A stretch of DNA of 64,000 bases from Plectosphaerella cucumerina (lineage: Eukaryota; Ascomycota; Sordariomycetes; Glomerellales; Plectosphaerellaceae). The position numbers were made by a program, and so were the translations under genes. The stretch covers positions 1,054,001 to 1,118,000 of the forward strand of contig JAGPXD010000002.1 in assembly GCA_020746995.1 (NCBI GenBank), given 5' to 3'. The notes under the pieces are model-generated. The model was not told the DNA's origin. It did no database searches and saw only the letters and a list, made by a program, of their open reading frames with translations. This document shows, in pieces, positions 23,600 through 34,195 of this stretch (the first letter of the stretch is position 1; each line of letters opens with the position of its first letter).

Positions 23600-25715
23600 G
23601 TTATATAAAAGGGGGGAGGGTCTCGTAACAAGGGTTGGTTGGTTGTGGGTGTAAGTGCGTCCTCGGTGGAAGAGGCGGTGAGGGGTGGGCCTGGCGGCAA
23701 GGTGCGTAACAGGGCGGCAATAGGCCCTGAATACCAGTATCAATGCAGCTTGAAGCTGTATATACAGAGATGCACCGTCTCGGAGAAGAGAGATCGGTTC
23801 CGAAAGGCTTGGTAGGAAAGGGAGGAAGGGGGTTTCGGTGGTCGGAAATATCGTGGTATCGAGTCGTGTTGTGTTTGCCCAGTGTGTGTAGGGGGCAATC
23901 CGCAGTAGCTTTGGTGTAGTCAATGGCAAGACTATCGTCGAGTAGTCGAAGGCGTCTCCTTGACGACTTCGAACAGTGAGAGTCTGGCTATAACTTCAAT
24001 CGAAAATGGGGGGATTGACTGTCTCGATGGGCTGCTGGACTACAGGAGATGTCCCCGTCGGGAACACCTCCCGCAGTGGGCGTTTACAGCTCAGCGACGG
24101 CGGAAGACATGATTTTCGACGAAGTTGTAATGATGATGCTGTGACTGGCTCTGGGTGATAATGGCGACTTCGTTGTCTGGTGGTTTGGTGTGGAGGTGGT
24201 TGAGGGAGGGAAAAAGAAGGCAGGATCGGGAAGAGGGGATCTCGAAACCGATTTCATAGTCGCTTTTTCCTTGCCCGCTAAAATTTCTGGCTGCCAGTGG
24301 GGTTCCGGTGCAAGGGTGGTGGTCTGTGCCCGCCGAGTCGGATGCTCCTTCCACCACCGCAGGCTCCCACGTTCCTTCACAGTGGCTCAAGCCAAGACCG
24401 TCAAGCTCCCCCTCAGGACCCAACTTGACCTCCACCAGAGAGGCCCCTGACGGTTAAAACGCATGTGGTTAAGCGCGCCTAGCCCCTCGACACGTAGGCC
24501 AGGTGGACGTCAGAGTCACCGACTTTTTTCTTCGATCCTTGAGCCTCATTGGCAATCTTCAGTGAGGGCTGCAGTTACGATTGACGGAAAATGTCGACAG
24601 AAATGGGTCAGCTTTCGACGTGGTCGCACTCGCTGGCCTAGAGCCAGTGAAGAGCGCTCTTTTTTCTTCTTCTTTTTCTTCCAAGTTCTCCGCCTAGGCG
24701 TCCTCAGGGCCCCAGGTCATACGACAGCGGGTTTCTGCAGCGGGCCCCTCACCAATTTCCCCCGAATCGTGCCCGGGCAACAGCCGGCATCCAGAGGCTC
24801 AGAGGCGCCCCCGACCCTCTGTGAACCCTGCTGCACCGTCATCATCTCCTGATCAGGCAGCTCGGAGTTCGAGGCCGAGCATCTCGATTCAGGGCCTGTT
24901 AGGGATCGACGGCGTGCATGCCAGAGGCTGTAGACCGCAAGTCGGGTTTCTGCCTTTTTTTCTTTAACGTTTGAGGCGTATGGCCCAGCTAGACCACGGC
25001 AGCACAAAACTTTTACCCCTCTTAGTCCTTGACAGCCATGACGTCTTGAAGGGGGGGCATCGTGGTCATGGCGGGCGGGCTTTCATGGGTGGCACAGGCT
25101 CTGGCAGCCAATCTTATCGGGGTTCCTGGTCATAACTGTGCACGTTCGTGGTCTGTGTCTGTGAGGCTTGCAAAACCTGTCTGAACTGCCTGGACTTGGC
25201 CCGGTCGATTTGAGCCGGACGAGGGTGCCTTTTCGTGTGAAACTGTCATGTGGGAATATGCTTCGAGACATCTGGGAGTCATATGTGGCAGTCATACTGC
25301 GAGCAGCAAGGAGACATATGATGAGGATGTGTTTGTCTCCCCTGCCATTGGCTACTCTGCCAAGGGTTGTCGCCGAGTGAGTCAACCCAGCATCATCTTA
25401 CGCTTCAATCAAACCGATAGTCTGTCACTTCTGAGGACATGAGGCGCCGAAACTGAATCCTAAACCCGACGACTCAAACAGACTTTGCGGTGGCGGCCCC
25501 TCACGTCTCGGCCGGCCCGCCGAGAACGTCCCCGCACCGGCCGACTCCATCATGTAGCATCGTGGCGACTCGGAGGTTGCCGAAGCAAAAACCAGCGGCA
25601 GATTTTACCGCCAACTCCGGAAATGCCTTCAGCCTGCTCACCCATCGTGCCATGTACTGATTTGAAGGGGAATCATTAATATCAAACACCTCGGAGTATC
25701 TATGCGGCTACTAGA
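23600..25715. other. Intergenic, 2.1 kb
   Basis: Long gap between the acidic-protein promoter and the 3' end of SSF1. Scattered frames (24084-24435 minus, 24463-24852 plus) lack domains. A T-rich run occurs near 24660-24680. I see no tRNA, transposon end or other supported feature. Confidence 0.5.
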
Positions 25716-27108
25716 TCAGCCGTTGGCAATCTCCTCCTCCTGGTCTTCCCACTCGTCGTTCTCTTCGGCCTCAGCGTTAAGCTGCGCCTCCCCATCAGCG
25801 CCCAGGCCTTCGCTGTCGTACTCGTAGTCGTAGTCGCCCATCTCAACGTCGTCGGCGTCATCCTCGGCAGCCTTGTCGCCGCCCCTGGTCTTCTTCTTAG
25901 CCTCCACGTTGGCCTTCTGCTCCCTCCTGCGAGCATCCTTCTCCTCTCTCCGCTTGTCCCACCTCTGGTCAAGCTCCTGCTCCTCCTTTTTGCTCTTGCT
26001 GATGTACTCGTGCCACATGGGCTTGCCGCTGCAGAGACCGTCCTCGACCTTGGTGAGGCGGAGCTTCATGCGAGGGCCCAGCTCCACCATCTTGACGGAA
26101 CGCTTCTCGACACCCCGGTCCGCATCCGCGTCCTCATCCTCCTCGTTCGCCTTGGCCTTGCTCGACGCAAGCTTCTTCGCCGTGCGTTCGATAACCTCGA
26201 TCTCCGCATCGGTCTCAGCCTCGCTTCCGCTGGTGCCATCCGTCATGTATCCATTGCCGTCGGCACCGATCATGTAGTCCGCAATATCCTCCAGCTTTCC
26301 GAGGTTCGGCACACCACCCTTGCCGAACTTGTTGGCCGCCATGAGCTTTTCAGCAGCATTAAGCCTCTTCAATGGTTTCGAGATGCCCTTGACCTTTGTT
26401 GTGATGGCGTAGTGCCGGAAGTTGATGATGAATGAGCCATCGTTCTCGGGGGAGAGTTCGCGGTTGAGAAGGAGGACGCGGCGGATGGTCTTGAGGGACG
26501 TGGTCTGGGGGTTGATGGGAGGGAAAAGGGACTGGAAGACGGTCGTGGCCAGAGATTCGAGATGCTTCGGAACGGCGGACTTGTTGTCGGAGCCAGGGGC
26601 CGAGAAGTTGTTCATGACGAGCTAAGGAGTGTCAGTGCGCCGAACTGCAGAAAGCAAAGGCCAGGATCAAACATACCAGAGGCGGCGCGATAGCATCGTT
26701 GCCGAGGCCTTGCGGTCTCCTTTGCGCTCTCTGGACGTCCTTGCACAGAGAGTACTTCTCCACACGGAAGTTCAGCGTCGGGCCCCGGGGGGTTGTCGCG
26801 ATTCGGAGGTTGGTGTTGCCGCTCTCGGAGCGCGAGAAGAGCATGAGATGCGTGACGCCCAGAGGACCGGCCATGACGACGTAGTCTTTCAGCTTGTTGC
26901 CTCTCCTCTCCTTCAGTCGACTGGCCGTTCCGGGCTCCATGACCTTGCGCACATCGGCGGCAAGCTGACTGACACTGGAGCCAACTTCACCAGCGCCGAT
27001 GCGAATGACCATGCTCTTGGGGTTGCGCATGTCCGCATGGCCCGGTGCCGCGGTTGCGGGGTTCTTGGCCCCCGCATGCGTCCTCTTCTTCATCCGTCGT
27101 TTCGCCAT
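25716..27108 (-). CDS. SSF1: Ssf1/Peter Pan ribosome-biogenesis factor (Brix domain)
   Basis: Nucleolar 60S assembly factor that binds pre-rRNA with Rrp14/Rrp15 before ITS2 processing. Exons 26677-27108 and 25716-26621 join in frame to 445 aa (55-nt intron, APPL|LVMNNF). The start MAKRRMKKRTH is basic, typical of the family. The Brix domain covers about residues 25-290: NPKSMVIRIG, VMEPGTASRLKERRGNKLKDYVVMAGPLGVTHLMLFS, LSPENDGSFIINFRHYAI, then LGPRMKLRLTKVEDGLCSGK. The C-terminus is a Lys/Arg-rich then Glu/Asp-rich coil. It is divergently paired with RRP3, 304 bp away, another rRNA-processing gene. Confidence 0.94.
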
Positions 27109-27412
27109 TTTGGTGCAATTGAAGACAGATGCAGTCGCAGGGCGATGCGGCTGTCGTCGGTGAATGATGTTCGAGACTCTGAAGCTGGGAAAATAGAAAT
27201 TTCTTTGGGTCCTGACGCGATAAGCAATGCGCGACCCACCGATAAGCACCACCCCACTAAATTTTCCGTCGCCGGCCTCCCGTCACCAAATTCGACTTTG
27301 CGCTGGACCACTCGACGCCGACGAGAGGCCTGTTTTCGAGACTCGGCAGTCGCTCAGACCCATACTTCACCAGAAAAAGAACTCGCGACCCCGATATAAA
27401 TCACTCTCTACA
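27109..27412. promoter_or_regulatory. Shared divergent promoter of SSF1 and RRP3
   Basis: A 304-bp gap separates the two start codons. It contains GCGATAAG near 27218, resembling the yeast PAC element GCGATGAG, and an A/T-rich AAAATAGAAATTTC stretch near 27190, resembling the RRPE element. Both motifs are known to control ribosome-biogenesis genes in yeasts; whether they act here is inference. Confidence 0.5.
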
Positions 27413-28983
27413 ATGACGGACGCTGCCAACAAGCGTCGCAAGCTGAGCGACGCCGCTCCGGCGAAGGAGGCCATTAGCAAACCCGCCTCGGCCGTGTTGC
27501 CGCCCGATGCTCCCACAGCCTCCGAGGATGTCTCGACAGACGCGACCAAGACATTCAGGGATTTGGTATGCTGAAGCAAAAGACTCGATGACTTCTAAAC
27601 ATCAGCGGGCTAACCCCTCTCTTAGGGTATCGTCGACTCCCTCGTCGAAGCGACCGAAGCGCTCGGCTACAAGCACCCGACCCCGATCCAAGAGCAGAGC
27701 ATTCCCGTCGCTCTCCAAGGCCGCGATATCGTTGGACTCGCTGCGACTGGTTCCGGAAAAACGGCTGCATTCGCCCTGCCCATCCTACAATCTCTCCTCG
27801 CCAAGCCCTCGGGTCTCTACGCCGTTGTCCTCGCTCCGACCCGAGAACTGGCAGCGCAGATCGCGACTGCGTTCGAGTGAGTGCAATCCTACAGACAATA
27901 CATGGACGTTCCTGACCCTCTTCAGAGCTCTTGGTTCGATCGCAGCTGTTCGTGTGGCCCTGGTGGTTGGTGGTCTCGACATGACCGCCCAGGCCATCGC
28001 CCTCGCCAAGAAGCCTCATGTTGTCGTCGCTACGCCGGCAAGTTCTGCACCACCTCAATATCACCACCACCGCTGACAAGCTCTAGGGTCGTCTTCTGGA
28101 CCATCTGCAAAAGACCAAGGGGTTCCACCTCCGCACTCTCCGCTACCTGGTCATGGACGAGGCTGATCGTCTGCTCGACATGAGCTTCGGCCCCGAGATT
28201 GACAAGATCCTCAAGTTCATTCCCCGGGAGCGCAACACGTTCCTCTTCTCCGCCACTATGAGCTCCAAGGTCGAAAGTCTGCAGCGCGCCAGTTTGAGGG
28301 ACCCCGTCCGCGTCTCCGTTCAGTCCCACAATCACGAGGTGGTTAGTACTCTCTTGCAGAACTACATATTCATCCCACACCCGATGAAGGAGACCTACCT
28401 CACCTTCCTTTGCAACGAGTTCTCTGGCAAGTCGACCATCATCTTCTCCAGGACTGTGCACGACACACAGCGCATCGGCATCCTGTTGCGCTTGCTCGGC
28501 TTCTCGGCCATTCCGCTGCACGGTCAACTCAGTCAGACAGCCCGTCTCGGCGCCCTGAACAAGTTCCGCTCCGGCACTCGAAGCATCCTCGTTGCCACAG
28601 ACGTCGCTGCCCGCGGTCTCGATATTCCCAACGTCGATCTCGTCATCAACTACGACCTTCCCGGTGACAGCAAGACCTACATTCATCGCGTTGGTCGCAC
28701 GGCCCGTGCTGGAAAGTCCGGTCGCGCTATCAGCCTCGTCACGCAATACGACCTGGAGGTCTACCTGCGCATTGAGGCGGCGCTTGGCAAGAAGCTTGAA
28801 CAGTACCCGACGGAGAAGGAGGAGGTCATCGTTTTCCAGCCGAGAGTCGAGGAAGCATCCAGGCATGCGAGGATCGAGATGAAGCAGATTATGGAGAGCG
28901 GCAAGAACAAGAAGGGCCCAGGAGGCAAGAAGATGATGGGCAGCAAGCGACGCCATGACGATATGGACGCTGAGGAGGGCTGA
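27413..28983 (+). CDS. RRP3: DEAD-box RNA helicase Rrp3 (DDX47)
   Basis: Nucleolar ATP-dependent RNA helicase for 18S rRNA maturation. Exons 27413-27565, 27626-27876, 27926-28037 and 28087-28983 join in frame to 470 aa. Helicase motifs in order: Q motif region GYKHPTPIQEQSIP, Walker A AATGSGKT, PTRELA, GG, TPGR, DEAD in VMDEADRLLD, SAT, the IIFSRT block, DVAARGLD and HRVGRTAR. The C-terminus is Lys-rich (SGKNKKGPGGKKMMGSKRR). Intron 3 (28038-28086) begins with GC (CCG|GCAAGT) and joins VATP to GRLLDHL inside a universally conserved motif, so this non-GT donor is secure. The length matches fungal Rrp3 (about 470-500 aa). Confidence 0.96.
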
Positions 28984-29301
28984 TTTCCGAGATTACCAAA
29001 GTCAAATCTGTTCTTTCCACGCCTGATGCCTTCAGCAGCACATCACTCCTTTTTCGCCACGGATCCTCACACGGACTTGGAATCTAGCCACGGGAGTACG
29101 GGAGAGACTAGGAATCTATTCAAATTGTTCAAAAGCCACAGTATTATCCCTCTGAAGCACCTGGGTTGTCGACGTCAATGACGAGCGTCATTCACGACTT
29201 TCAATTGCTTACCTGGCTTATCGATAAGAACCCCCACCCACCCGCTCGCAGCACGTCTCACGACAACGGTGAGACTTGGACCTCATCCCTCCGGCAACAT
29301 C
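28984..29301. other. Intergenic
   Basis: Short gap between RRP3's 3' end and the zinc-cluster gene; nothing recognised. Confidence 0.5.
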
Positions 29302-31082
29302 ATGAGACCTGTCAAGGCATGTCTGCAGTGCAGAAGCGGCAAGCGGAGATGTGACCGCACAGGCGACTCGGCATGCTCGCAGTGCCTCCAGCGACATCTA
29401 CAATGTTCAGCAGCCATCCCGAACCCGCCGCCCGGCCCGCCCCAGGCGCAGGCTCCCCAGCAGCTGCTCCCTCCGATGCTCTCGACACGGGCGGACGAGG
29501 AGACCATCCACCTAGTCGACCTCTACTTCCGCTTCATTCATGACCAGCCTCACAGTCTCTTCCATGAGCCCAGTTTCAAAGCGAGTGTCATGGCGGGGAC
29601 CGCCTCCCCCCCGGTGCTCCTGAGCATGATGGGCATGTCTGCAAGGTGATCACGGACAGTCAACCCAACTGCTTGGACGGGTCTGACAGCGCAGCCAGAT
29701 TCGCCACGCATCCTGACATACGCTCAAGAGGGCATATGTACTGCGCCAAGGGAATGGCTGCCCTGAAGGACAATCTTGAGAGTGTCTGCACCGAGACCAT
29801 CCAGGCTTGTATCCTTGTCGGCAACAATTGTTTTGGTGATGGCGATGCCGATGCGGAATCCCTCTACTTTGGTGAGCGCTTGGGGTTTTCTCATGAATTT
29901 ATCAGCCGCGAGACAGCATGCTGACAGATTTCGAAGTGCTTGCTGTCCGGATGGCCGAGATCCTGAAGCTAGGACAGTGCAGCGACGCCGATGACGGGGT
30001 CACGCGCGAGACGAAAAGGCGCATCTTTTGGACTTGCTTCATCATCGACACCTGGGCGAGCGGCGGCTCGGCCTTGTCGCGACAGTTTGGGTGGCAGCCT
30101 GTCCAGCCTCGAGTGCCCATGGACGAGTACGTCTTCGCCATGATGAGGCCGGGGGAACCGGATATCCCGGACTCGGATTGGAGGGTAGGTCTCTGGGGAA
30201 TCATGGTCAGGCTGGTCGAGATCTACACCGAGATCCAGCAACTTCACAAAGGTCTGGCTGCGACAGCCGAATGGGACGAGGTCGCCATGGACGAATCGGT
30301 AGCATGCCTGGAAGCCAAGCTCGACGCCTTCGATCAGACTCTGGACACGGACCTGAAGTTCTCCAGGGAAAATCTGGCTGCGTTCGTCAACCGCGGCCTC
30401 GGCAGCGTTTTCATCGCCTTCCACCTGGGATATCATCACTACTACACGCTGCTCTTTTACCAGTACCTCGACCAGCGCCGGCCATCGACAAGAAACGGAA
30501 AGAAGTACGCAGATCGCTGCAAAGCTCATGCGGGCATCATCTGTGACGTCCTGCGGGCTTCCCGCGAAGTTCCTGGAGCTGAGGCGCTGTACAACATCGT
30601 GGGCCACGTTGCGATAGTCTCCTCGTCAGTTCTTCTACACACCTATCTTTTCGGAGAACCTCACGAGCTTGAAGATTCCAAGCGACGCCTCGAATCAAAT
30701 CTTGAATCATTGGTACAGCTTCGCAGCTACTGGCCCAGCGTGGAGAGAATGGTACGGCGCTTCCTTCGCAATTGCCTCTGTGACGCTGCTGACTCTACTC
30801 CAGATCAACCGGCTGGTCGTATTCCAGAAGTACTGTATCAGATCTCTCGGCAAGAACACACATCGCTTCGACAAGTGGATGGTCAAGTTTCTCATTGCCC
30901 ATGCCCTGACGCTTGAGGATAAGGTCGAGGACGAGCCTTGGTTCGAGTCGCTCGACCCGGACCTGTTCTCCATTTCGGGAGATGCTCACTTTGAGAGAAG
31001 CCGCATCACGCACTCCATGATGATGGACATACAAAACCCCGAGTCCTGGGAGATGCAGCAGGCTGGAAGATTCGGAGGGTGA
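29302..31082 (+). CDS. Zn2Cys6 transcription factor
   Basis: Fungal binuclear zinc-cluster regulator. Exons 29302-29645, 29699-29871, 29937-30751 and 30804-31082 join in frame to 536 aa. The N-terminal cluster has the spacing C-x2-C-x6-C-x7-C-x2-C-x6-C (residues about 7-33, CLQCRSGKRRC then CSQCLQRHLQC), followed by a Pro/Gln linker. The middle domain (about 60-350) fits the fungal regulatory region: LVDLYFRFIHDQPHSLFHEPSF, ACILVGNNCFGDGDADAESLYF and an IFWTCFIIDTWASGG helix. The target is unknown. RRP3 lies upstream and the hAT element starts about 300 bp past the stop, so no obvious regulon partner is adjacent. The ATG at 29302 directly precedes the zinc cluster; the longer frame starts at GTG. 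Confidence 0.87.
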
Positions 31083-31367
31083 TTGACCGAAGCATGGTCA
31101 AAATCGACATCGAGGTTGACACCCCTCTCTTGTTCTTATTTGGCATTAGACTATTGTTCAAGTCCAGACCTCCTTTCAACATCCGAGTGAACTACGACGA
31201 GTCCTTGGTCCCGGCAAAATCAACATGATGACGCCTCGGTTCAGGGTCAGGGTCCTTGGCATCGAAACCCATGTGGCTCCCCACCTCCCATTAGCCCCCG
31301 GGCCCTCTACCTCGGACTTGGGAGTCTTGCAGCCGGACACTAGGCAATAATCCGTAAGGCCCCCTTC

Positions 31368-31375
31368 ACTACTGG
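31368..31375. repeat. Target-site duplication, left copy
   Basis: ACTACTGG, identical to the right copy at 35350-35357. Eight bases is the duplication length of hAT elements. Confidence 0.9.
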
Positions 31376-32346
31376 CAGGGTTGGCATTAGTTTAGTACCG
31401 GTTAGTACTTCTCGATACTAAAACTAACCGGTACTAATTAGGGTAGTACTAGTATTAAAGGGCTTTAGTACTACCCGGTACTAATACTAACTAAGTACTA
31501 ACTAATACTAACTAAATACTAACTAAAAGTACTAAAATTGATTAGTAAGCGGATTAGTAATCGTAAAAAGTTTACGTAATATAGGTTAAAATAAGTCTAT
31601 ATTATAATAAGAGTAATAAAAACTATCTTAAACTTAGAATATATATTTTAATATTATTATTATTCTAAGAAATAAAAGAATTTCTATAGGGAAAAGTAAA
31701 TATAATATTTTTATTTAACTAATAGTAGTATAAATATATAATTAAAAAGCTAATATTAGTTTTATAGATAGTATTATAGTTAGTTATTTATATAGATATA
31801 GTTTTTAGTTAATAGAACTTCTTATCTTTCTTTAGAAAGTTAAGAAAGTAAGAAAAACTACTAGAAACTACTAGAAACTTCTAGAATAAAGCTTAGTTAC
31901 TATTATATAGTAATCTCTATATATAGTACTAGAGTAATAGTAGGCTTAGTAATATATTAGTAATTATTACTAATCTATAGAAGCCTATAGAGATCGATAG
32001 AAATCGATAGAACCTAATAGAATCTAATAGAATTTCTCGAAAATAACTATATATAGAGATAGATTTCCCCTGTTTTTCTTTTTTTTTTCTTTCTTTTACT
32101 ATTATATAACTACTACCTTACTATTATACTATACTCTATACTTTTATTACTTATATCTTTATTTTTTATACTATCGATAAAATGGATTCCTTTACTCGGG
32201 ACTCTTCCCCCTCCGATATAACGGATTCTCAGCCTTCTACTATTAATACTAATACTATAAATCCTACTACTACTACTAGTAGCTCTATTTATAGTAATAG
32301 TATATATAATAGCGAAGATTATATACTAGAAGAATCTAGTAACGTA

Positions 32347-34195
32347 ATCCACGGGTAAGCTAGCCACACGGGTGAGCTAGCCACTTTGCCCACATTCTAT
32401 AGATCCTAACTCTCGTTATAACCACGAATCTAATTAAATTAAAATAAAAACTATTCGTCGCTATCAGACGATAATAGAGCTACCTACTAACAAGTTCTCG
32501 CGTTGTAACTAGACTTTCCGTAGACACTATAGCTTCGTTTCTTTAGCGCGGACCGCGTCGACGGAGCCGGATTCTGTCGTGTTTCCTCCTTCACCTGAGA
32601 ATCTACCTCTCTCTAGGCAATTTAATCCTATCCCTCGCCTAGAGTAAGACTCCCTCCTTATCTTAGTTATACTTTTTTCGCCCTCCGACGCCGGCTAAGG
32701 GTTGTATTCTCCTCTCGAAGGATCGCGACCTCCGACTTTAAAAGGGCGATCTAGTATATAATACCCCGCGTACCCTTCGCCAGGAAGTTAATAGCGTTAA
32801 GAATTAACGTCGGTAAGCTACTCTTATAACGGCTAATCCGACCTTTAATAAAATCGGACTGCGAAATAGCTTCTGTAGCGGTTATAGGCGTCTGGGAGGT
32901 CTAGAGGTCGGGTAGCCCGTAAGACGACCCCGGAGGTATCGGTATCTTTAACTTTACATCTAGCTTCGAGAGAACTACTTTCGGGTTATAGGGTATAAGT
33001 CTAGCCCCTCGAAAACCTCCCTAAATGTTTTTTTCCGTTATTATATCTCGAAATATAGTAGAAAACGCGGGTAGGAAGTCCTCCTTCGTAATATAGCTTA
33101 TACCGGCCTTTATCTTTATCTCGATTTACCGACCGTATACTTTCTTTAGCGGGCTAAAACAGCTAATATCAAGAGGTTAGAGTAGATACAACAAATAAGG
33201 GGGTATACAGAGCGTGATAATATTATTTTCCTTATAGTAAAGCTCGAATTCGACGGAGTAGTAACTTTCGTAGCTATCCAGGACGAGGACACGATACCCG
33301 CCCGTCTTTCTGGGTTTTATATATCGGTTAAAATACTAAATCTAATCGAAGCTAATTTCGTTTATTATCTAGCCGTTTAGAGACGTTACAATCCTCTAGT
33401 CGCGTGGAATCGCGTCGTCTTAGTACTAAGTCGAGAGGTAATATTTACCCGTAACCACGATATACGGCGGGACGCAGAAACCGGTCGCGCTAACGCCCTG
33501 GATCACTATAACCTATTCCCGATTACCCGGCTGCCTTATCTTCGGGTTGGAACGTCTTTCCGCGCCTGTAACGACCGTCCCGTTAGCGATAACGCCTATC
33601 TGGAAACCGGTCTTATCGAAGTTATAAATATCCGAGTCCACCACACCGTATTTCGCGACTATATTCCGCACAAGCCGAAACCACGCGTTTATCGCGTCTA
33701 GATCTTTATATTAGGCTCTCTTATAGTTATATCTACGAAAGAAACACGTCCGGAGCTCTGGTTGTCGTTTAACGAAGTTAAACGCCTAGTTCTTCCCGAC
33801 GGGTAGCGTGTCGCGCTCCGCAAGTAGTTTGTTAGCTATATCTCCAACCTCGCCCAACCGAGCAGGGTATAATCGCGAATCTAGGTCGAGTGTGTATTTA
33901 ACAATCGTCTTCTCTTCGAGCTCGGTCAATTTCGCAGAATTCGGAGGGCTGTCGCGTCGGGCAGTAGTACCACGTAGGCGGCGGAGGAGGGTTGTCTTCG
34001 GTATATTATAGATCTTCGCAGCGCTCGTAGCGCTTAAAGTCGCTTCGTTTTTCATTACTTGGATAGTAAGAATGATCTGGCTTTCTTTACAAGGTGTCGA
34101 TATTTCTGGTGGTGGAATAAACGCGTGACGGGGAGTAGAATCTATAGAATCCGGGCGGGCTGGACCACTCGCTTGGGTAGACTACTCGCTTGTGA
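32347..34195 (-). mobile_element. Fot1/pogo-like (Tc1-mariner) element nested in the hAT
   Basis: About 1.85 kb, the size of Fot1/Pot2 elements, flanked by TA (32345-32346 and 34196-34197). The terminal regions align as inverted repeats for over 55 nt. The left end has two tandem copies like GGGTAAGCTAGCCAC and the right end, read inward, two copies like AAGCGAGTAGTCTAC; both then run into ATTCTATAGAT. Mismatches are mainly transitions, as RIP would produce. It encodes a broken DDE transposase on the minus strand. Confidence 0.82.
33426..34055 (-). pseudogene. Fot1/pogo-like transposase, stop-ridden
   Basis: Recognisable N-terminal and early catalytic part. It has an ATG at 34055, AAKIYNIPKTTLLRRLRG (Psq-type helix-turn-helix), an ARLGEVGDIANKLL segment, NFVKRQPEL, and the first catalytic Asp in DIYNFDKTGFQIG, where the usual Glu after Asp is Lys. 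QPGNRE then runs into TAG where the family has Trp. Further stops at GKN|AFNF and KRA|YKDL fit TGG to TAG and CAA to TAA changes. Beyond 33426 toward 32400 the frame is full of stops but still looks related. Confidence 0.85.

Noticed and set aside
28030..28956. 308-codon minus-strand frame
   Set aside because: Antisense to RRP3's last exon, which has unmistakable helicase motifs.
29302..31082. Zinc-cluster gene as regulator of a secondary-metabolite cluster
   Set aside because: No backbone enzyme (PKS, NRPS, terpene synthase) or tailoring set is nearby; neighbours are RRP3 and a transposon.
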